Part shown: piece by piece, positions 31,120-44,437 of the stretch
Position numbering within the stretch: position 1 is the first letter of the stretch
Layout: the number at the start of each line of letters is the position of its first letter
Source: Hormiphora californensis
Taxonomy: Eukaryota; Ctenophora; Tentaculata; Cydippida; Pleurobrachiidae
Reading direction: 5' to 3'
Length of the DNA: 64,000 nucleotides
Assembly (NCBI GenBank): GCA_020137815.1
Contig: CM035360.1
Location: forward strand, 5,140,250-5,204,249
The notes under the pieces: model-generated
Told to the model about the DNA's origin: nothing
Seen by the model: the letters and a program-made list of their open reading frames with translations, nothing else
Databases searched by the model: none
Translations under genes and position numbers: made by a program

Positions 31120-34100
31120 TCACGTTGCCGAGAGCTGTGCGTAACCTATCAGCGATTCTTTGTCATAATCCCCATCAGCTAAACCTGGAGTGGGAGGAGA
31201 GGAGGGGTCAATATAATATGATGACGTGTAGAAGAGGAGGAGGATGGGTTAGCATAGTACGAGATACCCTTTTCTAGATTATACCCGATCCTTCTTCTAA
31301 GAACGGGGCCCGGGTGAAAAGCAAAGGTTGAAAACTACACAAAAATACTCCGGTAGATCTATCTCCGATTATAAAACCTACCTATATTTGAGAGCTTGAA
31401 AGTAGGTGACTTTTACTATGGGATAGTGGGAGATAAGGTACTGAATACTTTCTGCTGTCGCATCGGCCGTTTTTGAGTTGATATGTCCCGCTGTCACCAG
31501 CTCCGTGGCTAGTTGAACAGGTGTATCTGAACCGATCTGGGAGAGGGGAGTGCTGTTAGTGGAAAATAAAAGTCGGTTTAACTGGGCATTTTATACGGAA
31601 ACCGGCTGATAAAAGACCAGCTGAACAAATAGCGGTATAAACTAAACCAAAACTAATGAAACTCACAGTAAAGCTGAAGCAAATATCGTTGAGCCGCTTT
31701 TCCCGATTTCTCATTCGGATATTCATATTCAGTTCGACTGGTAGCCTCTTATCAACATCTCGCAGGAGATCCCCAACACTCTTGTTTATATCTCGCAACC
31801 GCTGTATCGTCTCTGGTGTCAACTGGGTAGGGGAGAGGGGAGTCAAATCAACTGTGGAGAAAAAACAGTTTTGTGTAGGAGAATATGTTTTGTAGTTGTT
31901 GTAATTGCCATGTGTTGTAGATGTGTGAATTGTCAAATAGGGCATCATTATATTAACCTATTTAAAACACCCCAATATACATACATTAAGTTCTAGAGAT
32001 AACTGATCCAATATTTCCTTGACTTTGTTTACAAGGCTCTCAAGATTTGGCTTCTCCGACACTTTCTCCTCCAGTAATTTGTGATTTTGCCACGTCTCAC
32101 GTAGGAGCACTTGGTACTGTTGAACTGAAAGGAGATTCAGAATTAGTGGGAGTAAATTGAAAGGAATGAACACCACATTTGTCAATTAGGCGGAATGGTT
32201 ATTTTCCAATCATTAGTTATTTTAGGCCAAATGGAAACGTTAATTAACCAGCCAAAATAAAACACACACATACAGCTGTATTACACTTACAGGTTATGGT
32301 AAGTTGAGCAGGGTTGTTGTCTAAGGCAGGTATATTCCCACCCTCAGTCACTGTCCCACCGCCCCCCGCTGCAGCAGCAGAAGACTTCTGGGCAGTTATA
32401 GTCTGCTCGCTGGGTGCCACCTGTGCAGTGGTGGCTGGCAGTGCCGATGTATCACCTGGTAGGTAGAGAGAGAGATCAGAAAGATTTCCTAATTTAGATG
32501 TTATACCCGGTACACTCACATTCTCTGCAGGACGATGTACGGGAACGCGCGTGATGGTCCCTAGAGCCGCGCTGAATCTGCGTCCGTGACACAGGATTTG
32601 TGCGGCGCGCCCTACAGACATGTCACCCTGCCAATTCCTTCTAGTGAGCTCTCCGGTCGTCACTGTGCGAGATGTGTGGAGCTTGACGATGTACATTCAT
32701 AGGGAGAGTGAGAGAAGGGAGAGTGAGAGAGAGAGAGAGAGAGATAGAGAGATAGAGATAGAGTGAGAGAGGGGAGAGAAAGTGAGAGAAAAGGGAGACA
32801 TAGATGAACTATGAACTGAATACTGCATACATTACACACACATCAAGGACAAATAGAGCAGCACATCTATTCTCAATTCAGAACCACAGTGTACTCAGTG
32901 TCATACATCGTGATTACTCCCCAACATATCTAATTCTTGCCTTCCTCGACCCTTTCTCAGCACAACTCTCTATTGTAAAAGATAGAACATAACACATTCT
33001 TACTTCGTGTTGGTTTATCCTCGTCGTAATCGTCATCCGACCATTCCCAGCCCGTTGAGGTTTGGTGCAATCGGCCACTAGAACCCGGCACCCGTTTTAC
33101 CTTCTGGGCTCGTTTCGTAGTTGGGACACCCTGTAACACGAGGAGCGGAGGTGAGGTGAGATTTCAGATATAGGGGGTGAGGTTTCAATTTACGCTCCAG
33201 TTGCAGATTGGAAACTAGCACCAGGATTGGAAACTAGCACCAGGAGTTAGCTGGGAGAATCCTTATGAACCATGCTGCGCGCGACATCTTCGATGACTAG
33301 CAGGGATTTCGATGTGAATTGCATTGAAAGTAGCGCGCGCGCGACAGTGTCAGCAGTTCTCTGGCACCAAGAACCTGGCTCTAGTAGTAAAATCTCTAAC
33401 TGGACCCTTAGGGGATGAGATTTCAATTGGGATGCGGGTTCGTGAGGAGAGGGAGTGTGTGCATGTACAGAATGGATTTGGAGGGTGCAGGTTATTAGTC
33501 GATTTTATAATTAGAGGTCTTCACTTGTGCTACAATCTACATTCAGCATCTCTCTCTCTCGATTCTCTCACTCCTTCTTTCTCTCTCTCTCGATTCTCTC
33601 ACTCCTTCTTTCTCTCTCAATTCTCTCACTCTTTCTCTCTCCCCCAGTACCTCTAGCTCTCTCAGATGTCTCTTGAGATGTTAATCTCTACATTTCTCTC
33701 AATCTATCACATATCCACACTCACGCATACAATGATGCTACATCGAGAGATAGAGAGGGTAAGATATGAAGTAAGAGAGAGAGACAGTAAGAGAGACAGA
33801 GAATGGAGATATAGAGGGTAAGAAATGAAGTAAGAGACATAACAGTAAGAGGTGAGAGACAGATAAAGGTCGTATTTGTTATATAGCGCGGTAGGTAACG
33901 AAGTTTGTAACACGCATTATGACATTATGCATGTTATGACTCATCAATAGAATCATCAACAATAACGCGGATTAATATTGTCATGTTCCCTGTCTATATT
34001 CCTTACTATCTACAACAATCGACAATCAAGTGTTTTACATTCATTATCCGATGACCGATCATATAAGGCTTCCCTAGAAAATATATATTCTTTTCTACTC

Positions 34101-36658
34101 ATATATTATGCGAATAACGATCTGCAACAATCGACAAGTGTTTTACATTTATTATCCGATGACCGATTTTATAAGGCCCCCTCTAGACTTCCCTAGAAAG
34201 TAGAATCTTTTCTACTCATATTATGCGAAAAACGATCTACGACAATTATTATATTTCTGATCCAATCATATATCCCCCTCTGTTTGTCAGACACTGACTG
34301 TACATCGCACAACCTCGCTACGCGGTCTCACGTAGCCGAAGAGGACGGTCTTATATGAGACAACCCTCTGTAGACTTCCCTAGAATCATGACGTATGTAA
34401 TCTGTACACGGAAATTACCTACAATACAAAGAGAGAGGAGGGGAATTACTAGATCTGTGGACGGCCCAAAGTTAATGACAGTACACACAGTCCTAGCTAC
34501 AGGAACATGCGCTGCAGTACATGGCCCTACTACAGAATACTACAGAATGCCCTGCTGTGTGTCTGGGAAAGTTTACTGGATTATCTCGCGGCAGAGGTAG
34601 ACACATGTCTGTGTGCAGTTGTCTGTCTGTATATTAGGACACACGGGACACATGAAGTAGATGTACTGGTCTGTGTCCCCCTCTCTCTCTCACGTGTAAC
34701 TTTATTATGGGAGTGGTTTTAAAAGAAACAAAGATTATAGGAGAGGGTAAAAACCAGGCTGCAAGCCTCTAGCAATGCACTCCTCTAATCCTCTAAACAT
34801 GTTGTACTGTTTCAGGTATTTACACCATAAAAAGGGATATAATATTGACCCTATTAAAACTAACTGAGGAAAGCAGTCTGCAGTATCAGTTCACTTTACA
34901 TAAGGGTGTTAGTTCCTAATAGGAATCCTATAGATCTGGAACATATGTGGAACTGTACCTGCGTCCATGTAGGGTGGTATGTGTAGTAAGTTGGGGAGTG
35001 CCGTTGCTGGTGGTAGGGGTTGGTATAGCTCGCCGCCGAGGTAGGTACGGGCGGGGGCGAGAAACTGATGGCAGCGGGGTCGAAATTATACGGACAGAAT
35101 AACATAATATTAGTGGTCTATAGGAGTAGAATGAGTTAATTGAAAAGAAAGTTATGCAAAAACCAACAATAAAGGATGTAGGGTAAACAAGGCAGAGGTT
35201 GTCCCTTTCAGATTTTATCGAACGCTACACAACGGATGTCAGGTATAAGCAGGGGGAAACAATTTGGTGCATGGCTATAACAAGGTTATGTGTAAAAGAG
35301 AGTAATAATAAGGTTACAACAGGGATAACAAGTTTGTAACACATTAGGTTTGTTATTGTTTGAAGGTTGTGACAACAACGCGTAGCAAGCAAAAGCCTGT
35401 TTTCAAATGGCTAAATGAATATGAGATGGAGAGAGAAGGAGATAAAAAGAGGGAGAGAGAGGGAAAGAGGGAGAGAAAGAGAGAGGGAGAGAAAGGGAGA
35501 GTCAAAGAAAGAAAGAGACAACTGCATTTGCTGTAAGAAAAGCCACAAATGCAATGTATGCAGTGTGCAGTGTGTTGCATTGTGCACTGAACACTGTGCA
35601 GCTAATTTAGGCCTTGACTTCTCTTTAACTTTCCGTTGACCTCTCTCCATCTATCTGTCTCTCTCTCTCTCTAGTCTCTCCTTCACTTTCTCTAGTCTCC
35701 CTTTACCCATTTATCCACACCCTCTCAGTTGTCTCTCTCTATCTCCCCTTGAAAGCTGAAAGCATACTCCCTCTCTGAAAGCATTATACCCGCACACAAA
35801 ACAATAGCGGGAGAATTAGCACACTTGACACACCCTACCCTACCAAGAACAGAAAGACACTCCGAGAAAGAGACACCCATCCCTACCAAGAACAGGGTGG
35901 ATTTATCTGACACTCAGAGAGCAATGGATTATTAGAGAAAGAGGGGATAGAGAGTGGGAGCAATGAATTCAACACAGAGATAGACACAGATAGAGAGAGA
36001 GAATTATGCATCTTAGAGAGAGGGTGAATGAACATGGAGAATGAGTAAAGTTTGGCGATATATATTCTAGAGGTATATCTAGAGGTAGCAATTGTTGTTG
36101 TGGGCGTGGAAAAGACATAATATAGCGATATAATATGTTTTCATGTAGGAGAGACAAGACATAGCAGAGAAACATATAGCAGAGAAAGGCATTCATGACT
36201 CATGAGACCCCCGAGATTACACAGTCTATGAGACTGCAGGAATGTAAATCTTGCCGACTACGGAATCTCGCTACGTGGCCGGTATCACTAGGCTGGTATC
36301 ACTAGGATATATATTTCTATGCTAAACGATGGGATAAGTCATAAGGAAGCGAGAGAACAATGATTATATAGATTGAGGTACCATTGATCGCGTGAGATGA
36401 ATCGCGGATAGAGCAATAGCCTTCCCCATATCAAGCAGAGGCCAGGGAAGGATGGATGGCATATCCAAAGCAGAGAGGCTAGAGGGATGGCATATCAAGC
36501 AGAGATGAGAGGCCAGAGAGGGATGGCAACGTTGTAAAACATATCCCGTGTCCGTAGCAAGCAAGTATGTCATGATCAAAACCGGTTTGAGTCTTAAAAC
36601 GTGATATTGTGAGACGGAAAGAGGGAGGAAGAGGGAGGAAGAGAGAAGGAGGGAGAGA

Positions 36659-36751
<93 letters not shown>

Positions 36752-39700
36752 GACTGAGGATGGAGAGACGGGCACAGCACTCAGCGAGAGATAGATAGAA
36801 AAACTAATTACAGATATTCGTACGAAACGAGAGAGAGAAGAGATAGGAGAACAGAGATAAAAAGAGGGAGAGAAAGAGAGAAATGGAGGGAAAAAAGAGG
36901 GATAATGAGAAAAGAAGGCCACATGTGCATTTTAGAGATAATATAAAAGTCACGCTCGGACGTGATCACATTGCAGCCATGGTAAAAGACATCAAAGCAT
37001 TAAAGGAAAACGGTTTGATCGGACCATTGCTAGTTGACGCCCCAAATTGGCTTCACTAAAACTATGAAATTGTAAAGAAAGAAGGCGAGGGGAGGCAACA
37101 TAAATATTGGGTAAATAACTGCAAGCTTGGAGCCTGATAAATAATTCTTCTCGAGAACACTGAGTCGTGACTTTGTCAGCACTCGGGGCACTCCAGGCGT
37201 GATAACCCGAATAAGAAAGGTATGTTATAGAGGCACAAAATATCAGCCCCAGAAACAAAGAAAATATTCAAACCTCGAATAACAACTTTTTAAGAGCAGT
37301 AGTGACGTAACGGAGATAAGTATTATATATGCTACTGCATGAGTCACGTGACATGAAATACTGTGACGTCTCCCCAGCAGTTGACGTGTGTCATGTGTGG
37401 ACATCAGACATGTGAGATTTAGGCGTGAAAACATGCAGGGCAGGACGGGGAGAATAATCAGAGAAAGGGAGGAATAAAAAGGATGTAAAAAAGAGCAGAG
37501 GTGAAAAATAGAGAGGAAAAGAGAGGGCAAAAGAAAAAACATTTTACGGAAAAGGGCTGTATGGCTGCGGTTTAGTAAAAGCACAGCTGTGAACAAAGCC
37601 TGTAAATTCTCTCGCGTAATAATAAACGTCTTGTCTTTTAACTGGCCATTTTCTGCCTCTCCCCTTTCTTTAGTTTTCTTCCTTCTCTCTCTATCTCTCT
37701 CACATCTCTGTCTAGTGTCTATCTCTCTTATTGTCTGTCTATCTCTGCTCTGTGGACCAATGCAGCTGGAAAACAGCCAAGTGCAAGCTGGACTCCAAAA
37801 CTCTCTCAACCACCCCACAACAGGAAACAATTCACTGTGTGGCCAGTAGACGCGTGTGTGGTTGCAGCACCTCAATGTCAATTCATCAATTCAATGTACT
37901 GGAAAACACATCAATTCAATGGCGCATCTACCAAACCCTCACAAACCCACATACAATGTACTGAAAAACAAAAAGTAGGAATTTAGGAAGAGAAACACAA
38001 TTCATCGAATTGTGATATTAGTGAGAACTCATAACTCATGTGTTGTTCAATACCGGCAGAGAATAAAATCACACCACAACAAAGTCACGTTCGTTTGATT
38101 AACGACACGAGCGATAAAAACCGGAAAATTTATCTCAGTTTTATCTTACTTTTTTCTAAATCTTTCCTTCTCTACTTGTCACAACCTCTCTTGCTCTTTT
38201 CTTCTCTTCGTCTCTTTACTCTTTGTTCTCTCTATCTTCATCTCTCTGTTACCATGCACATATAATATTGTCACGCGAGAAAGAAAGAAGGAGAGTGAGA
38301 AAGAATGAAAAATGAAAATGGTGATTCAAAAAAATCTCGATTCTCGTCCTACCCGTCGAATAAGATGGTCAATAATCCATTGTCTATCCTTTGCTTTCTT
38401 GAAGAACGGATCTTTCCTAATTTCTGTCACTGCTGGCCGTTTTGAGGCATCTTTATTGAGGCATCTGAAATAATGTGGGGGGTTATAAATGTCGAACAAG
38501 TAAACAACCAATCAGAACTCGTTATTTAGGTCATGTGACTGGTTATCAGCCAATCAGGGACCAGTAATGTGGGGGGTTATAAATGTCGAACATGTCAAAG
38601 GGAAAACTTCTCTGAAGACTTTGTGTAACAACTTGACACGTCATTATTGTTCTGACATCTCTCAAGATAAGATCTCTACTGCCTACTGCACAACTCTGTC
38701 TGGGAGGTACACAGGTCGACCAACAGAAAGGCTTTAGTACATCAGCACGAGTACAACTGGTAGGATTTCTAAAATATAATGTGGCCTTCACTGGTATGAT
38801 TTCCATATCTTATGGCTTCCATAGTTTGTATTTTTGTTAGAGCACTCCTCGCTGTTATGTACTCCAGGCTCCAACTAGATATGTGTACTGAGAGCAGCTG
38901 GGACTAATGACATGTCCTCATGATGTTATGTGCAGCATCCCAGGAGGACTATAACAACAGTGTGTACCTCCCAATTTCCAACTTGATCTACCAGCTGCGT
39001 CACTACTACACATCTGGTTCCTCCCTGTCTCTCTTTCACTCTCGCTGTGTCTCTTTCTTTCTCTCGCTCTGTCTCACACTTTATCTCACGTTCTAACTCC
39101 CTCTCTCACCTACTTTTCAATTATCTTCTTGAACGGTTTCCCGTATTTGCTGCTCTCAGCATCCTCTAACGCATCATCCAGTGTGGGTGGATCCTTGCCC
39201 AGGGTCATCATCAGTATCTTCATGGGTGGGTAGGTGTGGTAGGGGGCGTGCCCCACTGCCAACTCAATGGCTGTTATTCCAAAACTCCAAATATCAGCTT
39301 TCTCGTTGTAACCCTGGACTTGTTCCATTACCTGAGGTTGGGAGGTTGTGAGGGAGGGAGGACTGGGGGAGAACTTAGGTGAATTGAAGGATGAGAGAGT
39401 GAATGAGAAGGAGGATGAAGGGGAGGGCACTGGACAGAAGGGAGAGACAGATGCGATTAGCGATATTGTTGGAGAGTCAGAAGGTTGTTGGTTACCGAGA
39501 AAAGGGAATTTTAGGTCTCGATAACAATTTCGATAACTGCATAACTCTAGGGACCAAGAATGTTGATCTACCGAACCCTCACAGAATGGAATGCGGTGTG
39601 AGCCACACAACAAGAATATTGAGAGGTGAATGATCTAAGAATTTCCGGTAAAGTGGGATGGAAAGAATATATCGTGTTACCGCTAGCAATGCTCTCATTG

Positions 39701-42700
39701 ATTCACTCACATTTCATCCTTTTTCTATCGCTTCAAAACACTCTTCCTCTGGCTAGTGCACTTTCAGTGGTCGTAATAGGATAGGTAGAGAATGAATGAT
39801 ACATTCAGAGCGAACGGAACGGCATAGAGAAAGATAGAGCTAGGGAGAGAGCGAGGGATAGAGAATGATATAGAGATTCATATGTAATGAAGTGAGAGAG
39901 AAATCGAGAGAGACGTACAGAGAGATGAAGATTAAGCGAGAGAGAGAAAGGAAATGACCAAACACACTGAATACAGTCATGATTAATGAGTGACTAAAAC
40001 TGCTTTTCATACAACACTGAACACATGTCTGTGTGTGTGTGTTACATAAAATGACAAATATCATAACGTATACATATTTCCCTTGATGACAGACCCCGAT
40101 TTGAAACACCCCCCTCCCCCTCCCCTGTGTATTTATCACTACCAGGATGAGAGAGTGGTGACATGTGTACATTATAATAACCGAGATGATAAATGTGGCA
40201 TTATTATAAGATAATGTAACAGGGTGACAACAGGATAAATGTAACACGTGGGGGGTGGGTATAATTAATACTGATTGGGTGGGGGAAATGCACTTTAAAA
40301 ATGACCCTATTATGCAGTGGGAAGAGATGAAGAAGTTGAATATAATATTTGAATAACCAACATATATTTTGGGCTAATGCATTTGGCATGGGAGAGAGTG
40401 TAGCATTGTATATTTGGTGTGGTCCAGTCGCACTGGATAGAATGTAGGTTTCCGACTGCTGGGCCGGAGCTATTTAGTTTGATATTCGAAACTAAGGATA
40501 GAATATATAAAATATACTTTTCTTAACCTAACTCTGTTGTCCTCATAAGTCATATCACTCAACAAGAATAATAAGTAAGCCCTAATAAAATCATACATTC
40601 CGTTCAAATCTCCCTCTCCCACACCCTATCACTACATATTCATTGGTGACGTCATAACTGCTACGTAATCTCATATATATCATATGCTGGGTGTTACAAA
40701 GAAACACCGGAAACTTGCAACAAAGACCCAGCCCCACTTTCACTTCCCCCCACACGGTACACTCTCACTATTTACATTTCATTGAATAATGCATTGAGAT
40801 AAAAGCATACTACCAACAAACAGACCAACAAATTCACTCATATGAAAACAAACAAACCCTACAAACAAACAGACAAACAAACAAACCCTACAAATTGCTA
40901 CAAACCCAGTTATTTACCTCTGGTGCCATCCAGCAGGGTGTACCGACGAAAGTTCTCCGAGTTTTCTGCTTTCTGTCACACTGATCGTAGATAAGGCCAC
41001 TAACTCCAAAGTCTGTCAGAACTATACTACCATCCTCTCCCAGTAGAATATTACTCGCCTGAAAGGATTCAACGTCAGCTAAATCATGGGAGAGAGAGAA
41101 CTTTTATCTTGTCACGTTCAGATAATATCAAATATATCTAATAGGTAGGTATTATAGTACATGAACTTAGTTAACCCTTTGACGGCGACAGAGCATATAT
41201 GCTACAGTCTATTCTAGGCGGCCTGGAAGTCCTTATGTTTTATCTAGGTGGCCCATATTTTGTCACGAGCTAGTTTTAGGAATTATGAACCTAAAACCAC
41301 GTCCAGATCAGCTCAGAAAATCAAGAAAAAAAATTTTATAGCCCCTCTAAGGAGGCTAATTTCGGCCTTTTTTTAAAAACATTTCTCATTTTTTTGTTTT
41401 TTGGGGGCACAACTAATCCTTTGAAGGAATAAAAGTGCTCGACATAACCGACCGAATGCAAAAAGCCGCATCAAAAAATATTGAAAATTGAATGAGTTAT
41501 TAACGTTTAAGGCGCCGTATCATATATGATACTATCGCCCGTAAGGGAATTCTAGTAACAAATCTAAATTGTACAAGTGTGTGGGTGCTATGGCATAAAT
41601 TTATGCTTTCATTTGGTATATAGCTACAAGTTCTACAATCGTGAACGGTTTTTACCAGGAAAAGAACCCAAATTAGAGATTTGTATCATATATGATACTA
41701 TCGTCCTAAGGGTAAATTCTCCTAAAACATACATAATTCGGGCTAGAAAAGGAGCTAAGAGACAAATGGGGGCACTAAAATGTGTAGAATCATCGCATTA
41801 GTGGGGGTAGAGCACATATTTAGGTCGCTATCTGGATCCCTAATTGAGATAATTGGATAATTAGCTAATTATCTGTCCCGCGTGTGCTAATTATTCGTGA
41901 AACTTTGCTCTGGGAAGGAGTTATGAGACAAATGGGGGCACTAAAATGTGTAGAATCATCAAATTAGTGGGGGTAGAGCACATATTTAGGTCGCTATCTG
42001 GATCCATAATTGAGATAATTGGATAATTAGCTAATTAGTTGCCCTGGAGCGCTAATAAATGTGACTAGGCGGAGTATACAAGACAAGTGAGGGCACTAAA
42101 ATGTGTAAAATCATCGCCTTAGCGGGGGTAGAGCACATAGCTGAGTTTCTATTCCCACTCCTAATTGAGATAATTGGATAATTAGCTAATTGACGGTTGC
42201 ACACCGTCCACTTTTCACCAAATCCCGTGGTTTCTAGGTAATCCTGAGCTCTTTTGCTCAATCTAAGGATCTTCTGACAATCCCTAACCCCATTTGTATC
42301 ACCTTTGACTCGTTTTACACAATAGTATAGCACTCGATACAACCATAGACACTGCCTTCAGCTCTTTAGAACCCTCTTGCTCCATCCTAGACCTCTCATA
42401 CATCCAAGATCCAACTACAATCCTATAGAATTTTTATATCCTATTGCTCCTACAACACGTTCAACCTCTAATATACTACAGTTTCCCATATTTATTGTTT
42501 GGACACACGGTTATAGGGGTTTAGGGATATTAGGGACTGTCAGAAGATCCTTAGATTGAGCAAAAGAGCTCAGGATTACCTAGAAACCACGGGATTTGGT
42601 GAAAAGTGGACGGTGTGCAACCGTCAATTAGCTAATTATCCAATTATCTCATTTAGGAGTTGGAATAGAAACTCAGCTATGTGCTCTACCTCCACTAAGG

Positions 42701-44437
42701 CGATGATTTTACACATTTTAGTGCCCCTACTTGTCTTGGATACTCCACAAAGTCTCATTTATTAGCGCTCCAGGGCAACTAATTAGCTAATTATCCAATT
42801 ATCTCAATTATGGATCCAGATAGCGACCTAAATATGTGCTCTACCCCCACTAATGTAATGATTCTACACATTTTAGTGCCCCCATTTGTCTCATAACTCC
42901 TTCCCAGAGCAAAGTTTCATGAATAATTAGCACGTGCGGGACAGATAATTAGCTAATTATCCAATTATCTCAATTAGGGATCCAGATAGCGACCTAAATA
43001 TGTGCTCTACCCCCACTAATGTGATGATTCTACACATTTTAGTGCCCCCATTTGTCTGTTAGCTCCTTTTCTAGCCCGAATTATGTATGTTTTAGGAGAA
43101 TTTACCCTTAGGACGATAGTATCATATATGATACAAATCTCTAATTTGGGTTCTTCTCCTGGTAAAAACCGTTCACGATTGTAGAACTTGTAGCTATATA
43201 CCACATGAAAGCATAAAGTTATGCCATAGCACCCACAAACTTGTACAATTTAGATTTGTTACTAGAATTCCCTTACGGGCGATAGTATCATATATGCTAC
43301 AGTGGGCCCAGCAAAAACTACATGTCGGAATTACAAATTTCCTTTTCGAGGCGTTTTGTGTTGATAATATCTACTTATAAACGAAAAATTAGACAATTCT
43401 ATCGAGCCAATCCTTCTCGCCGTCAAAGGGTTAAACCCCACTTGCTACAATAACTCTCAGCGGCTACTACATACAACTTACACCTTTCAACACCACTGCC
43501 AACTACCCACATATATCTAGCTTTAATTTCTAGATAACTCTCTCCTTGACAGTCAATAAATTAACGAACTCTTGATTCTCTAATTCCACCCAAAACGACC
43601 AAAAACTCTGCACACATACCTTGACATCCCGGTGAATGTATTGGTTGCTATGGACGTATTCTAATCCCTTCAAAACCTCCTTTAGAATGGTTGCTATGGT
43701 AACCTCATCCAGAATTCCAGTCGAAGACTTCCCCTCCTGAAGAAGTCAAACAATTAAATCATACAGTGTATGTTGATTAGATGGAGTAGTGTAAAATTTG
43801 ATTTAATATACATATTTCAATAATTTTAATTACATTTTTCACGATGTGTTTGATGACATCTAGGACGGATCCACCACTGTAAAGCTTCATAACAACCCAT
43901 AGCTCGTGTTTCACAACGAACGCAGTGTAAAATTGGGCGATATTCTCGTGATTAAAACGAGACAGGACCTACGGGAGAGAGATTGTCTGAGTGTTCAATT
44001 TGATTAGAAACTCAATCTTATTCTAGAAACACCCAGAAATAACTACTTTTGCAATTTGATCATTCAAAAGAGTAGATTCAAAGGACGCAGACGAACCTTC
44101 AAGATTGCACGGGAAATAAAATACTTACGTTGACCTCTTTGATGACTTCGTCTATACTAAACTGCGTTTTGTCAAGATCAATCCTCTTTACAGCTACGTT
44201 TTCGTTCTTGGGCTTGCAATACGCGATCTGAAGGAGGAAAATATTATTCAATATTTACCGTTACACATATGCACGTTGATAGAGCTATAGCTTTCTATTT
44301 TCGTAGCGATTAGCGGAAATCGGGATAATTGTTTCCCTGCGAATTCAACTTGAGTTTACCTGCACTGTAGCAGTGCCCCCAGTTCCGATTACGCCTTGGA
44401 GCTCGTAATCGTCCCTTAAGGTAGGCCATGAGTCCAT
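31120..44437 (-). CDS. OXSR1: Ser/Thr kinase OXSR1/STK39 (SPAK/OSR1) homologue
   Basis: WNK-activated STE20-family kinase that phosphorylates cation-chloride cotransporters. Exons (minus): 44437-44360 (start, [18 protein letters not shown]), 44227-44129 (VAVKRIDL, catalytic Lys), 43968-43834, 43736-43620 (YIHRDVK), 41058-40918 (DFG; T-loop [14 protein letters not shown]), 39331-39114, 38464-38353, 33130-33004 (S-motif [25 protein letters not shown]), 32455-32291, 32124-31981, 31851-31667 (CCT domain start, [16 protein letters not shown]), 31536-31382, 31184-31120 ([10 protein letters not shown]-stop). About 579 residues; human OSR1 is 527. The T-loop Thr and S-motif Ser phosphorylated by WNKs are conserved. 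The final join leaves two bases where one is needed; used literally it stops after KYRFS, although the family C-terminus follows in another frame. The intron between 38353 and 33130 is 5.2 kb. Confidence 0.92.
34014..34250. repeat. Approx. 115-bp tandem duplication
   Basis: Two diverged copies, each running from CAATCGACAA through GTGTTTTACATT, TTATCCGATGACCGAT, TTCCCTAGAAA, TTTTCTACTCATA to AACGATCT. The second copy has a short CCCCCTCTAGA insertion. Confidence 0.85.
36608..36757. repeat. (GA)n microsatellite with GGA start and GATA end
   Basis: Graded tract in the OXSR1 intron: GGA/GAGG at the left, pure GA in the middle, GATAGA at the right. Confidence 0.9.
38471..38592. repeat. 28-bp direct repeats bracketing a 66-bp CCAAT/E-box cassette
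   Basis: Identical 28-mers (TAATGTGGGGGGTTATAAAT...) at 38471-38498 and 38565-38592 enclose 66 bp that are the inverse of the interior of the TIR element at 17688-17790. It lies 7 bp upstream of an OXSR1 3' splice site on the minus strand. Confidence 0.85.
41175..43430. mobile_element. 2.26-kb piggyBac-like fold-back element
   Basis: Bounded by TTAA on both sides (41171-41174 and 43431-43434), with ends CCCTTTGACGGCGA and TCGCCGTCAAAGGG. TTAA duplication with CCC/GGG ends is the piggyBac signature. Between them, arms of roughly 0.78 kb (about 41519-42305 and 42525-43295) are near-identical inverted repeats around a loop of about 220 bp. Each arm carries two to three tandem units of about 150-170 bp (GGGGGCACTAAAATGTGTA, GTGGGGGTAGAGCACAT, ATTGAGATAATTGGATAATT). 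There is no transposase; ORFs in the arms are mirror images of one another and non-coding. It is inserted in an OXSR1 intron. Confidence 0.85.

Larger units (their letters stand above)
33180..38300. other. Long OXSR1 intron, no gene recognised
   Basis: A 5.2-kb intron made of CT/GA microsatellite patches (33550-33645, 35425-35500, 35640-35710, 36610-36760, 37675-37745) and a 115-bp tandem duplication (34014-34250). ORFs inside are repeat translations or lack any recognisable domain. Confidence 0.55.

Noticed and set aside
41577-43204. Mirror-image ORFs in the fold-back element
   Set aside because: The same peptides appear from each inverted arm and have no transposase motifs.
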